NCBI GenBank assembly: GCA_945907065.1
Contig: CAMDSC010000011.1
Location: 1 to 64,000 of the forward strand
Direction: 5' to 3'
Length of the DNA: 64,000 nucleotides
DNA from: Chitinophaga pinensis
Lineage (GTDB): Bacteria > Bacteroidota > Bacteroidia > NS11-12g > UBA9320
The position numbers and the translations under genes are program-made. Shown piece by piece: positions 42,705 through 52,298 of the stretch. Within the stretch, counting starts at the first letter, position 1. Each line of letters begins with the position of its first letter. Below the pieces are notes generated by a model. That model saw only the letters and a program-made list of their open reading frames with translations. It made no database searches and was not told where the DNA came from.

Positions 42705-43397
42705 TTATTCAAAATGAAGGGATAACTGAATCAGTTTGGGATAAAGCCCGCCCAGAGATTTTGTAAAAATATAGTTATCCTGAATTAGGGAATTTCCAAT
42801 ATCATTGCTCAACTTAATTTCAGGAGAAAATTTAAAATAAGGATAGTATAGATCTAAACCAAAACCCAAATCATAATTAATTGTAGAGGCATGCATTCCA
42901 ACCACAGGTTTGGTAGCGCTTCGTTCGGTTTCGGCATCGCTCGTAAAATTATAGCGATACCCTAATCCGCCAATCACATAGCATCTAAAATTTTTATGCC
43001 TTACCGATTTGTATTTTATTAATAATGGAACTTCAAAATATGTAGACTGCAACATCGCTGTTTTTGTAGTTCCACCTTTAAAGTGGTATGTTAAATTTCG
43101 CTGCGACATAACCTGAACAATTGCCATTGTTCTAAAATCCCAAAATTCGTTTAAGTGAAAATTTACAATTCCTCCTACTCCTAAACCTGGGAAATTGGTG
43201 GTTGTTATATTATTTAGGGTATCGTTGGGTAAACTAAAAAAACTCTCACTTCTTGAAAATTTCATTTTACCATAAGTACCAATTATTGAAAACCCAAAAT
43301 GTATTTTTTGATTGAGGTCATAAAGTGGGTCATTCATTTGAGCCATTGATGACTTACCAATGAATATGGTGATAATAATGATTAATAATCGTTTCAT
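42705..43397 (-). CDS. porT: T9SS component PorT (SprT)
   Basis: About 230 residues from the ATG at 43397 (MKRLLIIIITIFIGKSS signal). The mature part is an outer-membrane beta-barrel of the porin-like PorT family (IHFGFSIIGTYGKMKF, YFEVPLLIKYKSV, GGLGYRYNF, YPKLIQLSLHFE). PorT is needed for T9SS export in Porphyromonas and Flavobacterium. Its place between ubiE and tgt supports the call, as ubiE-porT is a conserved pair. The longer frame to 43436 overlaps ubiE and is rejected. Confidence 0.8.
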   Translation of the reverse strand: MKRLLIIIITIFIGKSSMAQMNDPLYDLNQKIHFGFSIIGTYGKMKFSRSESFFSLPNDTLNNITTTNFPGLGVGGIVNFHLNEFWDFRTMAIVQVMSQRNLTYHFKGGTTKTAMLQSTYFEVPLLIKYKSVRHKNFRCYVIGGLGYRYNFTSDAETERSATKPVVGMHASTINYDLGFGLDLYYPYFKFSPEIKLSNDIGNSLIQDNYIFTKSLGGLYPKLIQLSLHFE

Positions 43398-43401
43398 TGT
43401 T

Positions 43402-44121
43402 TTATTTAACAGCGGTGTATAACGTACAAACTCCAAACATAAAACGTTTTTCTTTGCAATCCAAATATCCGCATTGGGTCATTATTTCAACAAATTGCTT
43501 TCCATCAGGAAAAGCATTTACAGATTGGGGCAAATAGGTGTATGCTTTATTATTTTTTGAAAATATCTTTCCAATAAAAGGTAAAATATTATTGAAGTAG
43601 AAATTATAGAATTGTTTAAACGGAAATGTGGATGGTCTTGAAAATTCAAGAATTGCTACCATTCCACCCTTTCTTAATACACGGTACATTTCAGATAACC
43701 CTTTAGTAAGATTTTCAAAATTTCTTACTCCAAACGCTACAGTTACAGCATCAAATTCATTCTCCGAATAGTTAATATTTTCAGAATCTCCTTTTTCTAG
43801 AACAATATTGGTAATGCCTGCTTTCTTTAGCTTCTCACTACCAAAAGCCAACATACCTTCCGAAATATCAATCCCAATAATTTTATCAGGATTTAATCTT
43901 AATGCCTCTATTGCTAAATCACCAGTACCAGTAGCTACATCTAATATTTTTTTAGGGCTAATCGGCTTTAAAGCATCAATGGTTTTTTTTCTCCAAACTT
44001 TGTCAATGCCTAACGATAATGTGTGATTTAGAAAATCGTATTTAGGACTGATGGAATCAAACATTTGTTCCACTTGAATTTTTTTTGACTCAGGTGAAAG
44101 TATATCAGGTTTTACTTGCAT
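43402..44121 (-). CDS. ubiE: Demethylmenaquinone methyltransferase UbiE/MenG
   Basis: About 239 residues from the ATG at 44121 (MQVKPDILSPESKK); the frame to 44184 would overlap engB. SAM-binding motif I is ILDVATGTGDLAIEAL; KIIGIDISEGMLAFG and FDAVTVAFGVRNFENLTKGL are the UbiE signatures. It methylates demethylmenaquinone, the last step of menaquinone synthesis, which feeds the nuo complex in this window. It is the first gene of ubiE-porT-tgt, divergent from engB with a 44-base gap. Confidence 0.96.
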   Translation of the reverse strand: MQVKPDILSPESKKIQVEQMFDSISPKYDFLNHTLSLGIDKVWRKKTIDALKPISPKKILDVATGTGDLAIEALRLNPDKIIGIDISEGMLAFGSEKLKKAGITNIVLEKGDSENINYSENEFDAVTVAFGVRNFENLTKGLSEMYRVLRKGGMVAILEFSRPSTFPFKQFYNFYFNNILPFIGKIFSKNNKAYTYLPQSVNAFPDGKQFVEIMTQCGYLDCKEKRFMFGVCTLYTAVK

Positions 44122-44165
44122 ACAAGTTGCAAATATACGGCTATTGACATAGCTTTGGAAACGAT

Positions 44166-44765
44166 ATGGAAGTGAAGATAGCACGGTTTTTAAAATCTTT
44201 TGGAGAGTACTCTCAAATGCAAAATGAACTCAAACCAGAGTTTGCATTTATAGGCAGAAGTAATGTTGGAAAGTCATCGTTAATTAATATGCTTTGCAAT
44301 AATAAATACTTAGCTAAAACATCTTCGACACCTGGAAAAACAAAGCTTATCAACCAATTTTTAATTAATGAAAAATGGTATTTAGTAGATTTGCCAGGCT
44401 ATGGATACGCGAGAGTTTCGAAAGGTGATAAAAAAGTATTTGATAGTTTAATCACCAGTTATATTATTAATCGTGAAAATCTTTATTGCTTATTTGTATT
44501 AATTGATAGCCGTTTGGAACCCCAAAAAATAGATTTAGAATTTATAACTAAATGCGGTGAATCGGGCATTCCAATTTGTTTGGTTTTTACCAAGATTGAT
44601 AAAGACAAAGGAAAATATGTAACCCAAAATGTAGAAGCTATGCTTAATGAGCTTAAAAAAACTTGGGAAAATTTACCCACCTATTTGCTTTCCTCTGCCG
44701 AAAAAGGCGATGGACGAAAAGAAATTTTAAAGTTTATTGATGGTGCTTTAAAGTCAAATAGTTAA
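44166..44765 (+). CDS. engB: Ribosome biogenesis GTPase EngB (YihA/YsxC)
   Basis: A 199-residue GTPase: G1 GRSNVGKSS, G2 around SSTPGKTKLI, G3 VDLPGYGYARV, G4 FTKIDKD, G5 near LSSAEK. It assists late assembly of the 50S subunit. Length is normal. It is divergent from ubiE and six bases before the FAD oxidoreductase gene, so the two plus-strand genes are likely co-transcribed. Confidence 0.97.
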   Translation: MEVKIARFLKSFGEYSQMQNELKPEFAFIGRSNVGKSSLINMLCNNKYLAKTSSTPGKTKLINQFLINEKWYLVDLPGYGYARVSKGDKKVFDSLITSYIINRENLYCLFVLIDSRLEPQKIDLEFITKCGESGIPICLVFTKIDKDKGKYVTQNVEAMLNELKKTWENLPTYLLSSAEKGDGRKEILKFIDGALKSNS

Positions 44766-44771
44766 TAAAAT

Positions 44772-45899
44772 ATGTTAAGTTTTTGGGAGAAAAATAGTTT
44801 TTTAAACTATGATATTATTATTGTAGGTGGAGGAATCAATGGGCTTTCTGCTGCTTGTGCCATCAAAGAAAAATATCCTAAACGAAGTGTTCTAATTTTG
44901 GAACGAGGCAGTTGGCCACTAGGGGCAAGTACCCGAAATGCCGGGTTTGCCTGCTTTGGAAGTTTTGCAGAAATACGGGACGATATAAGCCAAAATGGAT
45001 TGGACAAAGCCTTGCAATTAATTGAGTGGCGGGTTAAAGGTTTGGAAATTCATAAACAAAGATTAGGAACTCAAAAAATGGGTTACAAAACTACCGGTGG
45101 TGGTGAAATTTTATTTAACGATGAACCTTTTGAAAAGGAAGAGTTGGAAACAATGAACTACCATCTAAAACCAATTTTAAATGCTGATGTTTTCAAAACT
45201 GATATATCAAAGGTTAATGAATATGGTTTTAGTTCCAAAAATATCAGCCAATTTATAACAAATAGTTGCGAAGGTCAGGTAGATTCAGGTTTGCTAATGT
45301 ATAATCTTTGGCAATATACCACTAGTCTTGGAGTAATTATTATGAACGGAATGGAAGTTTTGGATTTTAATGATTCAGGTAAAAATTGTGAAATAATTAC
45401 CAAACATAATCTGTTAAGTGAAACTCCAAAATTTACTTGCCAAACCTTAATTTTTAGTACCAATGCTTTTTCATCACACTTCTTTCCAAATTTGGATGTC
45501 GTACCGGGCCGCGGACAAATACTAGCCACCAAACCCATTGAAGGATTAAAATTTAAAGGTATTTTTCATTTTCGCCAGGGTTATTATTATTTCAGGAATT
45601 ATGGTAACCGTATAATTTTTGGTGGTGGCCGAAACGAAAATAAAGAAGGAGAAACAACCACAGAAATAGCTTTGAATAATGAAATTCAAAACAGTTTAGA
45701 CCACTATTTACAAACCTTAATAATTCCGGAAACGAATTATGAAATAGATTGTCGCTGGGCTGGTATTATGGCTTTTGGTAAAGATAAACTCCCAATTATT
45801 GAACGGGTTTCACCCAATGTGATAGCAGGAGTTAGAATGGGTGGAATGGGTGTGGCATTGTCCGGGGTTACTGCAGAGAGGATTGCAGAGATAGTGTAA
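44772..45899 (+). CDS. FAD-dependent oxidoreductase (DAO family)
   Basis: A 375-residue enzyme with an N-terminal Rossmann FAD site (DIIIVGGGINGLSAACAI, ILERGSWPLGASTRNAGFA) and a D-amino-acid-oxidase-type C-terminal part (VPGRGQILATKPIEGLKFKG, GGGRNE, CRWAGIMAFGKDKLPIIERV). It probably oxidises an amine or amino acid; the substrate is unknown. The GASTRNAGF segment is typical of Bacteroidota members. It ends five bases before the convergent transketolase gene. Confidence 0.88.
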   Translation: MLSFWEKNSFLNYDIIIVGGGINGLSAACAIKEKYPKRSVLILERGSWPLGASTRNAGFACFGSFAEIRDDISQNGLDKALQLIEWRVKGLEIHKQRLGTQKMGYKTTGGGEILFNDEPFEKEELETMNYHLKPILNADVFKTDISKVNEYGFSSKNISQFITNSCEGQVDSGLLMYNLWQYTTSLGVIIMNGMEVLDFNDSGKNCEIITKHNLLSETPKFTCQTLIFSTNAFSSHFFPNLDVVPGRGQILATKPIEGLKFKGIFHFRQGYYYFRNYGNRIIFGGGRNENKEGETTTEIALNNEIQNSLDHYLQTLIIPETNYEIDCRWAGIMAFGKDKLPIIERVSPNVIAGVRMGGMGVALSGVTAERIAEIV

Positions 45900-45904
45900 A
45901 TTAA

Positions 45905-46858
45905 CTACTTCCTTGCCATCACTCTCTTCACCGCCTCAACAATATTAACCGTATCCAAGCCATATTTCACAAGCAATTCATCCGGTGTTCCACTTTCGCC
46001 AAAACTGTCGTTTACCGCTACCATTTCTACAGGTTTTGGATTATTCAAAGCCAATAACTGGCAAATACTGTCGCCCAACCCACCATTCATCTGGTGTTCT
46101 TCAGCTGTAACAGCGCAACCCGTTTTGGCCACAGATGCCAATACCGCTTCTTTATCCAAAGGTTTTATAGTATGAATATTTATTATATCTGCTTCAATAC
46201 CCATTTCAGCTAATATTTCGCCGGCTTTAATAGCTTTCCAAACCAAGTGACCGGTACAAAAAATTGAAACGGCATTTCCATTATTGATATGCCAAGCCTT
46301 TCCAATTTCAAATTTTTGGTCGGGAGCTGTAAACACAGGCCATTTAGGGCGGCCAAAACGTAAATAAACCGGCCCTTCATAATCTGCAATGGCAATAGTA
46401 GCGGCTTTGGTTTGGTTATAATCACAAGGATTAATAACTACCATTCCGGGTAGCATTTTCATTAATCCTATATCTTCTAATATTTGATGGGTAGCCCCGT
46501 CTTCACCCAAAGTAACTCCGGCATGAGAAGCACAAATTTTTACATTTTTACCCGAATAAGCCACCGACTGACGGATTTGATCATATACCCTTCCTGTACT
46601 GAAATTGGCAAAGGTTCCTGTAAACGGAATTTTTCCACCTGTGGCCAAACCTGCGGCCATACCTATCATATTGGCTTCAGCTATTCCTGTTTGTATAAAT
46701 CGTTCTGGAAATTCCTTTTTAAATGCATCCATTTTTAACGACCCGGTTAGGTCTGCACATAAGGCTACCACATTAGGATTGGTTCGTCCCAATTCCAATA
46801 AGCCTGCACCAAACCCTGAACGGGTATCTTTTTGATCGAGTATTTCTATTTTAACCAT
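45905..46858 (-). CDS. Transketolase, C-terminal subunit (pyrimidine-binding and C domains)
   Basis: A 317-residue protein: pyrimidine-binding domain (SGFGAGLLELGRTNPNVVAL, GIAEANMIGMAAGLATGG, FANFSTGRVYDQIRQSVAYS, ASHAGVTLGEDGATHQ) and transketolase C-terminal domain (VSIFCTGHLVWKAI, AEEHQMNGGLGDSI). With the N-terminal subunit at 48356-49228 it forms a thiamine-diphosphate transketolase of the pentose phosphate pathway. In split-transketolase Bacteroidota the two genes are usually adjacent; here a VWA gene lies between them. Confidence 0.95.
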   Translation of the reverse strand: MVKIEILDQKDTRSGFGAGLLELGRTNPNVVALCADLTGSLKMDAFKKEFPERFIQTGIAEANMIGMAAGLATGGKIPFTGTFANFSTGRVYDQIRQSVAYSGKNVKICASHAGVTLGEDGATHQILEDIGLMKMLPGMVVINPCDYNQTKAATIAIADYEGPVYLRFGRPKWPVFTAPDQKFEIGKAWHINNGNAVSIFCTGHLVWKAIKAGEILAEMGIEADIINIHTIKPLDKEAVLASVAKTGCAVTAEEHQMNGGLGDSICQLLALNNPKPVEMVAVNDSFGESGTPDELLVKYGLDTVNIVEAVKRVMARK

Positions 46859-46870
46859 TTTAAATAATTC

Positions 46871-48262
46871 TTAAAGTACATTAAGCGGCGTTACTTGTCC
46901 TGATTTTATTTCAAAGTCAACACGCTTTGTTGCTATTATTCGTTTGTCAATATTTGCTCTGCAAATTAGTTTATACATTCCAGGCTGCAATACAATAATT
47001 TGTGAACTTGATCCATTATTAATATTTATTACCCATTCCAATTTATTGTTTTTCATACGGTAAATTGCTCCAGTTACGCCTAATCGTGAATAGAAATTAA
47101 GCTTACCAGGTTGGTCTATTTCCAAAACTGTAACATCCGTTTGCTTTATTTTAATATCATATTCATAGATACGTGGAGTACTTAATATTTCAATATCATA
47201 ATTCCCCACTATATATTTATCCATCGTATTGAAATCCTGAACATTTACTACTTCATGGGTCCCGGCTTTTTTAACAATACACTGTAACCTATTGTAATTT
47301 GTAACCCCATTTACTCTTAATTTAAGTCCTCCTTGTGGAGCAGAAATGGCTACTATATTATGCCTGCCTGCTATTATTTCCACTCCTTCCTTTTTAACAG
47401 GAGGTAATGTATGCACTACTATATTATAACGATTTACAGGATCAAGATTAATAGTATCAGGCACTCCGTTATTATTTAAGGTATGAATAAAATTATCTGT
47501 AACACGACCCGTATGATTATCGTAAAAGGTCATGTTTACATCGGTTTCAATTGCCCTACCACTTTGATCTAATAAATTTACCTGCAAGGTGGTATTATTT
47601 ATTGCTTGAGAAATAACTACTTTTAGTACATCGTCAAAACCTTCTTCGGTAGTTGCATCAAAAAAACGGCCTATGCATTCAAATTGTCTCCCAAATTCTT
47701 TATCCAATCCTACCCCAATAATAAAAGGTCTTAAAATTACGCCACGCCTTTGCAATGCTTCCGATACGGCACAAGGGTCTCCATTACATTCTTCCAATCC
47801 ATCGGTTATTAATATTATAACATTTCTACTTCTATTATCTTGTGGAAAATCAAAGGCCGCTTCTTGCAAAGAATAGGCAATCAATGTGGTTCCTAAGGGT
47901 CTAATTTCACGCAATTTAACTTTCATAGCGTCGTGATTATTTTTTCCAAAAGGAATTTCAAGTTTTGTATCGCGACAATTTTGCTTGTCTTTGGTAGTTT
48001 GATGCCCATAAACTCTTAGGGCTATTTCAAGATTTGGGGTATTACGCAAGCTATCCACCATTTTGGATAACAGGCGTTTAGCCACATCCATTCGTGTATC
48101 ACGTCCCATTTCGGCATACATGCTGCCGCTGGCATCCAATAAAAATAAAATACGAGTTTTGTTGGGTTGTTGAGCGTTTACGTTAGCAAATGGCATACTT
48201 GTAAAAACCAGTAGTATAATACAGAAAATGAACTTACTTTTAAATAATGCTCTGTGTTTCAA
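46871..48262 (-). CDS. VWA-domain exported protein
   Basis: A 463-residue protein with a signal peptide (about 1-30), a von Willebrand A domain (about 36-205) with the MIDAS motif DASGS (LFLLDASGSMYAEM), a Thr ligand near PLGTTLI and ITDGLEECNGDPC, and a C-terminal half of beta-rich repeats (ISAPQGGLKLRVNGV, YDIEILSTPRIYEY). It should bind metal and a protein or carbohydrate ligand in the periplasm or at the surface. Function unknown. It is inserted between the two transketolase genes, 12 bases before the second. Confidence 0.85.
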   Translation of the reverse strand: MKHRALFKSKFIFCIILLVFTSMPFANVNAQQPNKTRILFLLDASGSMYAEMGRDTRMDVAKRLLSKMVDSLRNTPNLEIALRVYGHQTTKDKQNCRDTKLEIPFGKNNHDAMKVKLREIRPLGTTLIAYSLQEAAFDFPQDNRSRNVIILITDGLEECNGDPCAVSEALQRRGVILRPFIIGVGLDKEFGRQFECIGRFFDATTEEGFDDVLKVVISQAINNTTLQVNLLDQSGRAIETDVNMTFYDNHTGRVTDNFIHTLNNNGVPDTINLDPVNRYNIVVHTLPPVKKEGVEIIAGRHNIVAISAPQGGLKLRVNGVTNYNRLQCIVKKAGTHEVVNVQDFNTMDKYIVGNYDIEILSTPRIYEYDIKIKQTDVTVLEIDQPGKLNFYSRLGVTGAIYRMKNNKLEWVININNGSSSQIIVLQPGMYKLICRANIDKRIIATKRVDFEIKSGQVTPLNVL

Positions 48263-48355
48263 ATTGCTTATTTTTAATAAAACCTAATTACAAATATTAA
48301 ACCTTTGTAAATAGTATTACGAAAAAGTTATGCTTCTATTGTCCTGTAAATTAAA

Positions 48356-49228
48356 TTAGTAGTCTCCCAATGTCTCCGGCAATTGTGCCAACGCATTAGC
48401 CAGTTGCTCATTGTTAGGTGCTATACCATGCCATTCATGGCTACCCATCATAAAATCAACACCGGCTCCCATGTCTGTTTTCATTTTTATTAAGACAGGC
48501 TTTCCTTGTCCTGACATACTTTTTGCTTTGTTCAATATTTCCAACACATTTCCCATATTGTTTCCATCCATATCCAAAGTAAGCCAACCAAATGCTTCAA
48601 ACTTATCCTTAATCTCGGTAAGTCCCATTATGTCTTTGGTACTACCATCAATTTGCTGACCATTAAAATCAACTATACCAATTAAATTATCAACCTTATT
48701 ATGGGCTGCAAACATTATTGCTTCCCAATTTTGTCCTTCCTCCAATTCACCATCGCCCATTAAGCAATACACAGTTTTTGGGTCATTGTTCATTTGTTTG
48801 CTCAAAGCAATTCCGGTAGCTACCGAAAGCCCTTGTCCTAAAGAACCTGAGGCTATCCTCACTCCTTCCAAATGTTCATGAGTAGCAGGATGGCCTTGTA
48901 ATCTTGAATTTAATTTTCTGAAAGTTGCCAGTTCTTTTACGTCAAAAATACCAGCATGGGCCATGGTACTATAAAGCACCGGTGAAATATGGCCATTGGA
49001 TAAAATAAAAATATCCTCGCCTTTCCCGTCCATTTTAAATGGTTTGGCTTTATAATCCATTACCTCATGGAATAAAGCAACCAACAAATCGGCACAACCT
49101 AATGATCCACCGGGATGACCGGATTGCACCGCATGTACCATTCTTACTATATCGCGTCTTACCTGACAAGCGATTTCCTGAAGCTGTTTAACACTATGTT
49201 TTGGTGACATATATTTTACAAATTTCAT
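48356..49228 (-). CDS. Transketolase, N-terminal (thiamine diphosphate-binding) subunit
   Basis: A 290-residue subunit: HAVQSGHPGGSLGCADLLVA, the GDG...N ThDP motif (CLMGDGELEEGQNWEAI), VDFNGQQIDGST and KMKTDMGAGVDFM. It binds the pyrophosphate of ThDP and needs the C-terminal subunit at 45905-46858. The ATG at 49210 (MSPKHSVKQL) is an equally good start. The 94-base gap to the VWA gene has no obvious terminator. Confidence 0.94.
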   Translation of the reverse strand: MKFVKYMSPKHSVKQLQEIACQVRRDIVRMVHAVQSGHPGGSLGCADLLVALFHEVMDYKAKPFKMDGKGEDIFILSNGHISPVLYSTMAHAGIFDVKELATFRKLNSRLQGHPATHEHLEGVRIASGSLGQGLSVATGIALSKQMNNDPKTVYCLMGDGELEEGQNWEAIMFAAHNKVDNLIGIVDFNGQQIDGSTKDIMGLTEIKDKFEAFGWLTLDMDGNNMGNVLEILNKAKSMSGQGKPVLIKMKTDMGAGVDFMMGSHEWHGIAPNNEQLANALAQLPETLGDY

Positions 49229-49355
49229 GTATTAAACATTGGAAATATAGTGTTGTGGAAACTTGGGGGAATACTATTTATAAATTCAGATTCAATACTT
49301 TTGAAAATAAAACTAAAGATAGTAAGATTTACTTTTTTTGACACAAATTGATACT

Positions 49356-50909
49356 CTACTTCGCCGCCAGTGTTATCAGAGGTATCAGCATTTCTTCAAT
49401 GGAAATACCCCCATGCTGAAACGTATTGTCGTAATAATTGGAATAGTGGTTTTGGTTGTTGGGGTAAACGAAATATCCGTTTTCCCTGGCAAAGATAAAA
49501 TTGCTGCTGAGATGTTGTTTGGGTAAGAATCCATCTTCGGGTTTAAGTATTTCAAATACTTCCTTTTTATTATAACTTAAATTTTTTCCAGTTTTGTAAC
49601 GTAGATTGGAGGTGGTTTTTTTATCGCCAATCACTTTTATGGTTTCACTTACTCTTACTGAACCATGGTCGGTGGAGATCACTATTTTTCCTCCTTTCTC
49701 TGCTATTTTTTTCATAGCTTCCCAAAGTGGAGAATGTTCAAACCAACTTTGAGTTATGCTTCTGTATGCAGGTTCTTCCTCAGCCAGTTCCCTCATTATC
49801 TTATAGTCGGTACGGGCATGGCTCAGCGAATCCACAAAATTGTAAACAATCACATTCATCTCGTTGCTGAACATATTGGGTATATCATCCAGCATATCTT
49901 TTGCCTGATCAAGATTTACAACTTTGGTATATTTAGTTTTCATTGGCTTGCGCAAACGACCTAACAAATCTGTAAAAAAATCCCCTTCAAAATTATTTTT
50001 ACCCCCGTCATCTTCATCATTGCTCCATTTGCCTGGAAAACGTTTTTCAATATCCGAAGGCATTAATCCGGCAAAAATGGAATTGCGGCAATACTGAGTA
50101 CTTGTAGGCAAAATAGACAAATATAAATCCTCCTTTTCTACTCTAAAGTATTCAGAAATAATGGGTGAAATAGTACGCCATTGGTCAAAACGAAGATTGT
50201 CAATCAAAATGAAGAAAAAAGGTTTTCCGACTTCTTGCTCCGTTAAAATTCCCCGTCGCATCAAAGTATGACTCATTATGGGAGCCTGGGTATTATCGTA
50301 AGGTAAAAATTTAAGGTAATTGTCTTCCACATACTTGCAAAAATTCTTATTGGCTTCCTGTTTTTGCATTTTAAAAACTTCCTCCATTCCCGTTTCCTGA
50401 CTCTGGTCAAAATTAACTTCCCAGTAAACTAATTTTTTATAAAGGTTTTTCCAATCTTCAAAACTTAGCCTCTCGCCCATTGTCATGCCTATATTCCTAA
50501 ATTCCTGCTGGTAGCCTGAAGTGGTTTTTTCCTTTACCAGCTCGCGTTTTTCAAGAATTTTTTTAATACTTAAAAGAATCTGGTTGGGATGGGCAGGTTT
50601 AATAAGGTAATCGTCTATTTTGGTACCAATGGCATCTTCCATCATACCTTCCTCTTCATTTTTTGTGATAAGAACAACCGGTAAATCATTGCGGTATTCT
50701 TTTACTTGCTTAAGTACTTCCAATCCAGATATACCCGGCATATTTTCATCTAAAAAAACAATATCAAAATATTGCTTTTTTACTTCGTCAATTGCATCAC
50801 GGCCGTTATTTACAGTGGTTATTTTGTATCCTTTATTTTCAAGAAAAATAATGTGTGGTTTTAGAAGTTCAATTTCATCGTCAGCCCAAAGTATGTGTTC
50901 GTTTGCCAT
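49356..50909 (-). CDS. porX: T9SS response regulator PorX (receiver plus PglZ domain)
   Basis: A 517-residue protein. Receiver domain 1-125: acidic pocket D10/D11, phosphorylation site D54 (VFLDENMPG), conserved Lys near residue 106 (LIKPAHP). A helical linker is followed by a PglZ/alkaline phosphatase-superfamily domain (about 205-515: ILIDNLRFDQW, LPTSTQYCRNSIFAG, NFVDSLSHAR, VISTDHGSVRV). PorX controls T9SS gene expression and, in Porphyromonas, its PglZ domain has phosphodiesterase activity on oligonucleotides. It is divergent from the HD gene and appears monocistronic. Confidence 0.95.
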   Translation of the reverse strand: MANEHILWADDEIELLKPHIIFLENKGYKITTVNNGRDAIDEVKKQYFDIVFLDENMPGISGLEVLKQVKEYRNDLPVVLITKNEEEGMMEDAIGTKIDDYLIKPAHPNQILLSIKKILEKRELVKEKTTSGYQQEFRNIGMTMGERLSFEDWKNLYKKLVYWEVNFDQSQETGMEEVFKMQKQEANKNFCKYVEDNYLKFLPYDNTQAPIMSHTLMRRGILTEQEVGKPFFFILIDNLRFDQWRTISPIISEYFRVEKEDLYLSILPTSTQYCRNSIFAGLMPSDIEKRFPGKWSNDEDDGGKNNFEGDFFTDLLGRLRKPMKTKYTKVVNLDQAKDMLDDIPNMFSNEMNVIVYNFVDSLSHARTDYKIMRELAEEEPAYRSITQSWFEHSPLWEAMKKIAEKGGKIVISTDHGSVRVSETIKVIGDKKTTSNLRYKTGKNLSYNKKEVFEILKPEDGFLPKQHLSSNFIFARENGYFVYPNNQNHYSNYYDNTFQHGGISIEEMLIPLITLAAK

Positions 50910-50944
50910 TGTAATTTTAACGAGATGTTTAGTTTAAATATTGC

Positions 50945-51075
50945 TTGCCACAAAGAAACAAAAGCTTAACCACAGATTAGCAGATTATTATTTTAAATAT
51001 TATCTGGAAAATAAAAAACTCAGATTATAGGTTTAAAATCCATTGTTACAATAACCCAATAACTAATTAACTTTG
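50945..51075 (+). promoter_or_regulatory. Intergenic region with repeat remnants and promoter of the HD-domain gene
   Basis: TAACTTTG at 51068-51075 fits TAnnTTTG; ATTG at 51042-51045, 22 bases upstream, is an approximate -33 box. Transcription would start just before the TTG start at 51086. Upstream, GCCACAAAGAAACAAAAGC and CCACAGATTAGCAGATT (50947-50988) resemble degenerate intergenic repeats common in Bacteroidota. Confidence 0.5.
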
Positions 51076-51085
51076 CCCAACCACT

Positions 51086-52294
51086 TTGAACAAATTAAAA
51101 ATAATAAACGATCCTGTTTATGGTTTTATAACCATCCCTTATGAAATCATCTTTGATTTGATGGAGCATCCGTGGTTTCAAAGATTAAGGCGTATTAATC
51201 AACTGGGGTTAACCCATCTTGTTTATCCCGGAGCTATTCACACACGATTTCACCATGCACTTGGCGCTTTGCATTTAATGACCAAAGCATTAGATACATT
51301 AGAACAAAAAGGGGTAGAACTAACAGCTGAAGAAAAAGAAGCTACCTGTATTGCCATATTGCTGCACGATATTGGTCATGGCCCATTTTCTCATGTTTTG
51401 GAAAATACCATTTTGCCAGATATTCATCACGAAACCATTTCGTTGGAATTAATGCAATTGCTAAACAAAGAGTTTAAAGGACGATTGAATTTGGCCATTG
51501 AAATATTTATAGATAATTACCCTAAAAAATTTCTTCATCAACTGATAAGTAGTCAGCTGGATATGGATCGCCTGGATTACCTAACCCGTGATTCATTTTA
51601 TACCGGCGTGAGTGAAGGTATTGTTGGTATTGATCGCATTATAAGTATGCTGGCAGTAAAGGATAATGAATTGGTGGTTGAGGAAAAAGGAATTTACAGT
51701 ATTGAGAAATTTATTATTGCCCGTCGTTTAATGTATTGGCAGGTGTATTTACACAAAACAACTTTGGCTGCCGATACTCTAATTACAAATATTATGAGGC
51801 GAGCAAAGGAATTATTGGCTATTAATTATCCTCTAAATACAACTGATAATCTACTTTATTTTTTAAAATTAAAATCTCCAATTGCAGTAGATTCTTTATT
51901 GTTTGAAAAGTTTAATAAAATTGATGATTCGGATTTAATATTAAATATTAAACAATGGCAGGAATGCGATGACTTTGTGTTAAGTAAATTATGTAAATCG
52001 TTAATTAATCGGAAACTTCCAAAAATCAGTATTCAAAACAAACCCTTTGATAAATCATTAATAGAGGAAAGAAAAAGTAATGCTTTAGCAAATATTAAAG
52101 ATTTGAACAACTCAACCATTGGCTATTTTGTAAATACCGGAACCGTAAAAAACGAAGCTTATAAAACAAAAGGAACCATAAAAATATTGACCAAACAAGG
52201 CGAATTGAAAGACCTTGCTAAAGCTTCTGATAATTACAATATTGCTTCGTTAACCGAAACCGTTACAAAATATTATTTAAGTTTTTTGGGATAG
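51086..52294 (+). CDS. HD-domain phosphohydrolase (dNTPase/SAMHD1-like)
   Basis: A 402-residue cytoplasmic protein starting at TTG (MNKLKIINDPVYGFITIPYE). HD motifs: FHHALGALHLM (first His), LLHDIGHGPFSHVLE (HD pair) and LDMDRLDYLTRDSFYTG (last Asp). The N-terminal IHDPVYGxI-type segment and HPxFQRLRRINQLG belong to the SAMHD1/YdhJ-like dNTP triphosphohydrolase group, so it may degrade dNTPs; the activity is inferred. It is convergent with nuoN, four bases apart. Confidence 0.92.
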   Translation: MNKLKIINDPVYGFITIPYEIIFDLMEHPWFQRLRRINQLGLTHLVYPGAIHTRFHHALGALHLMTKALDTLEQKGVELTAEEKEATCIAILLHDIGHGPFSHVLENTILPDIHHETISLELMQLLNKEFKGRLNLAIEIFIDNYPKKFLHQLISSQLDMDRLDYLTRDSFYTGVSEGIVGIDRIISMLAVKDNELVVEEKGIYSIEKFIIARRLMYWQVYLHKTTLAADTLITNIMRRAKELLAINYPLNTTDNLLYFLKLKSPIAVDSLLFEKFNKIDDSDLILNIKQWQECDDFVLSKLCKSLINRKLPKISIQNKPFDKSLIEERKSNALANIKDLNNSTIGYFVNTGTVKNEAYKTKGTIKILTKQGELKDLAKASDNYNIASLTETVTKYYLSFLG

Positions 52295-52298
52295 TTTT

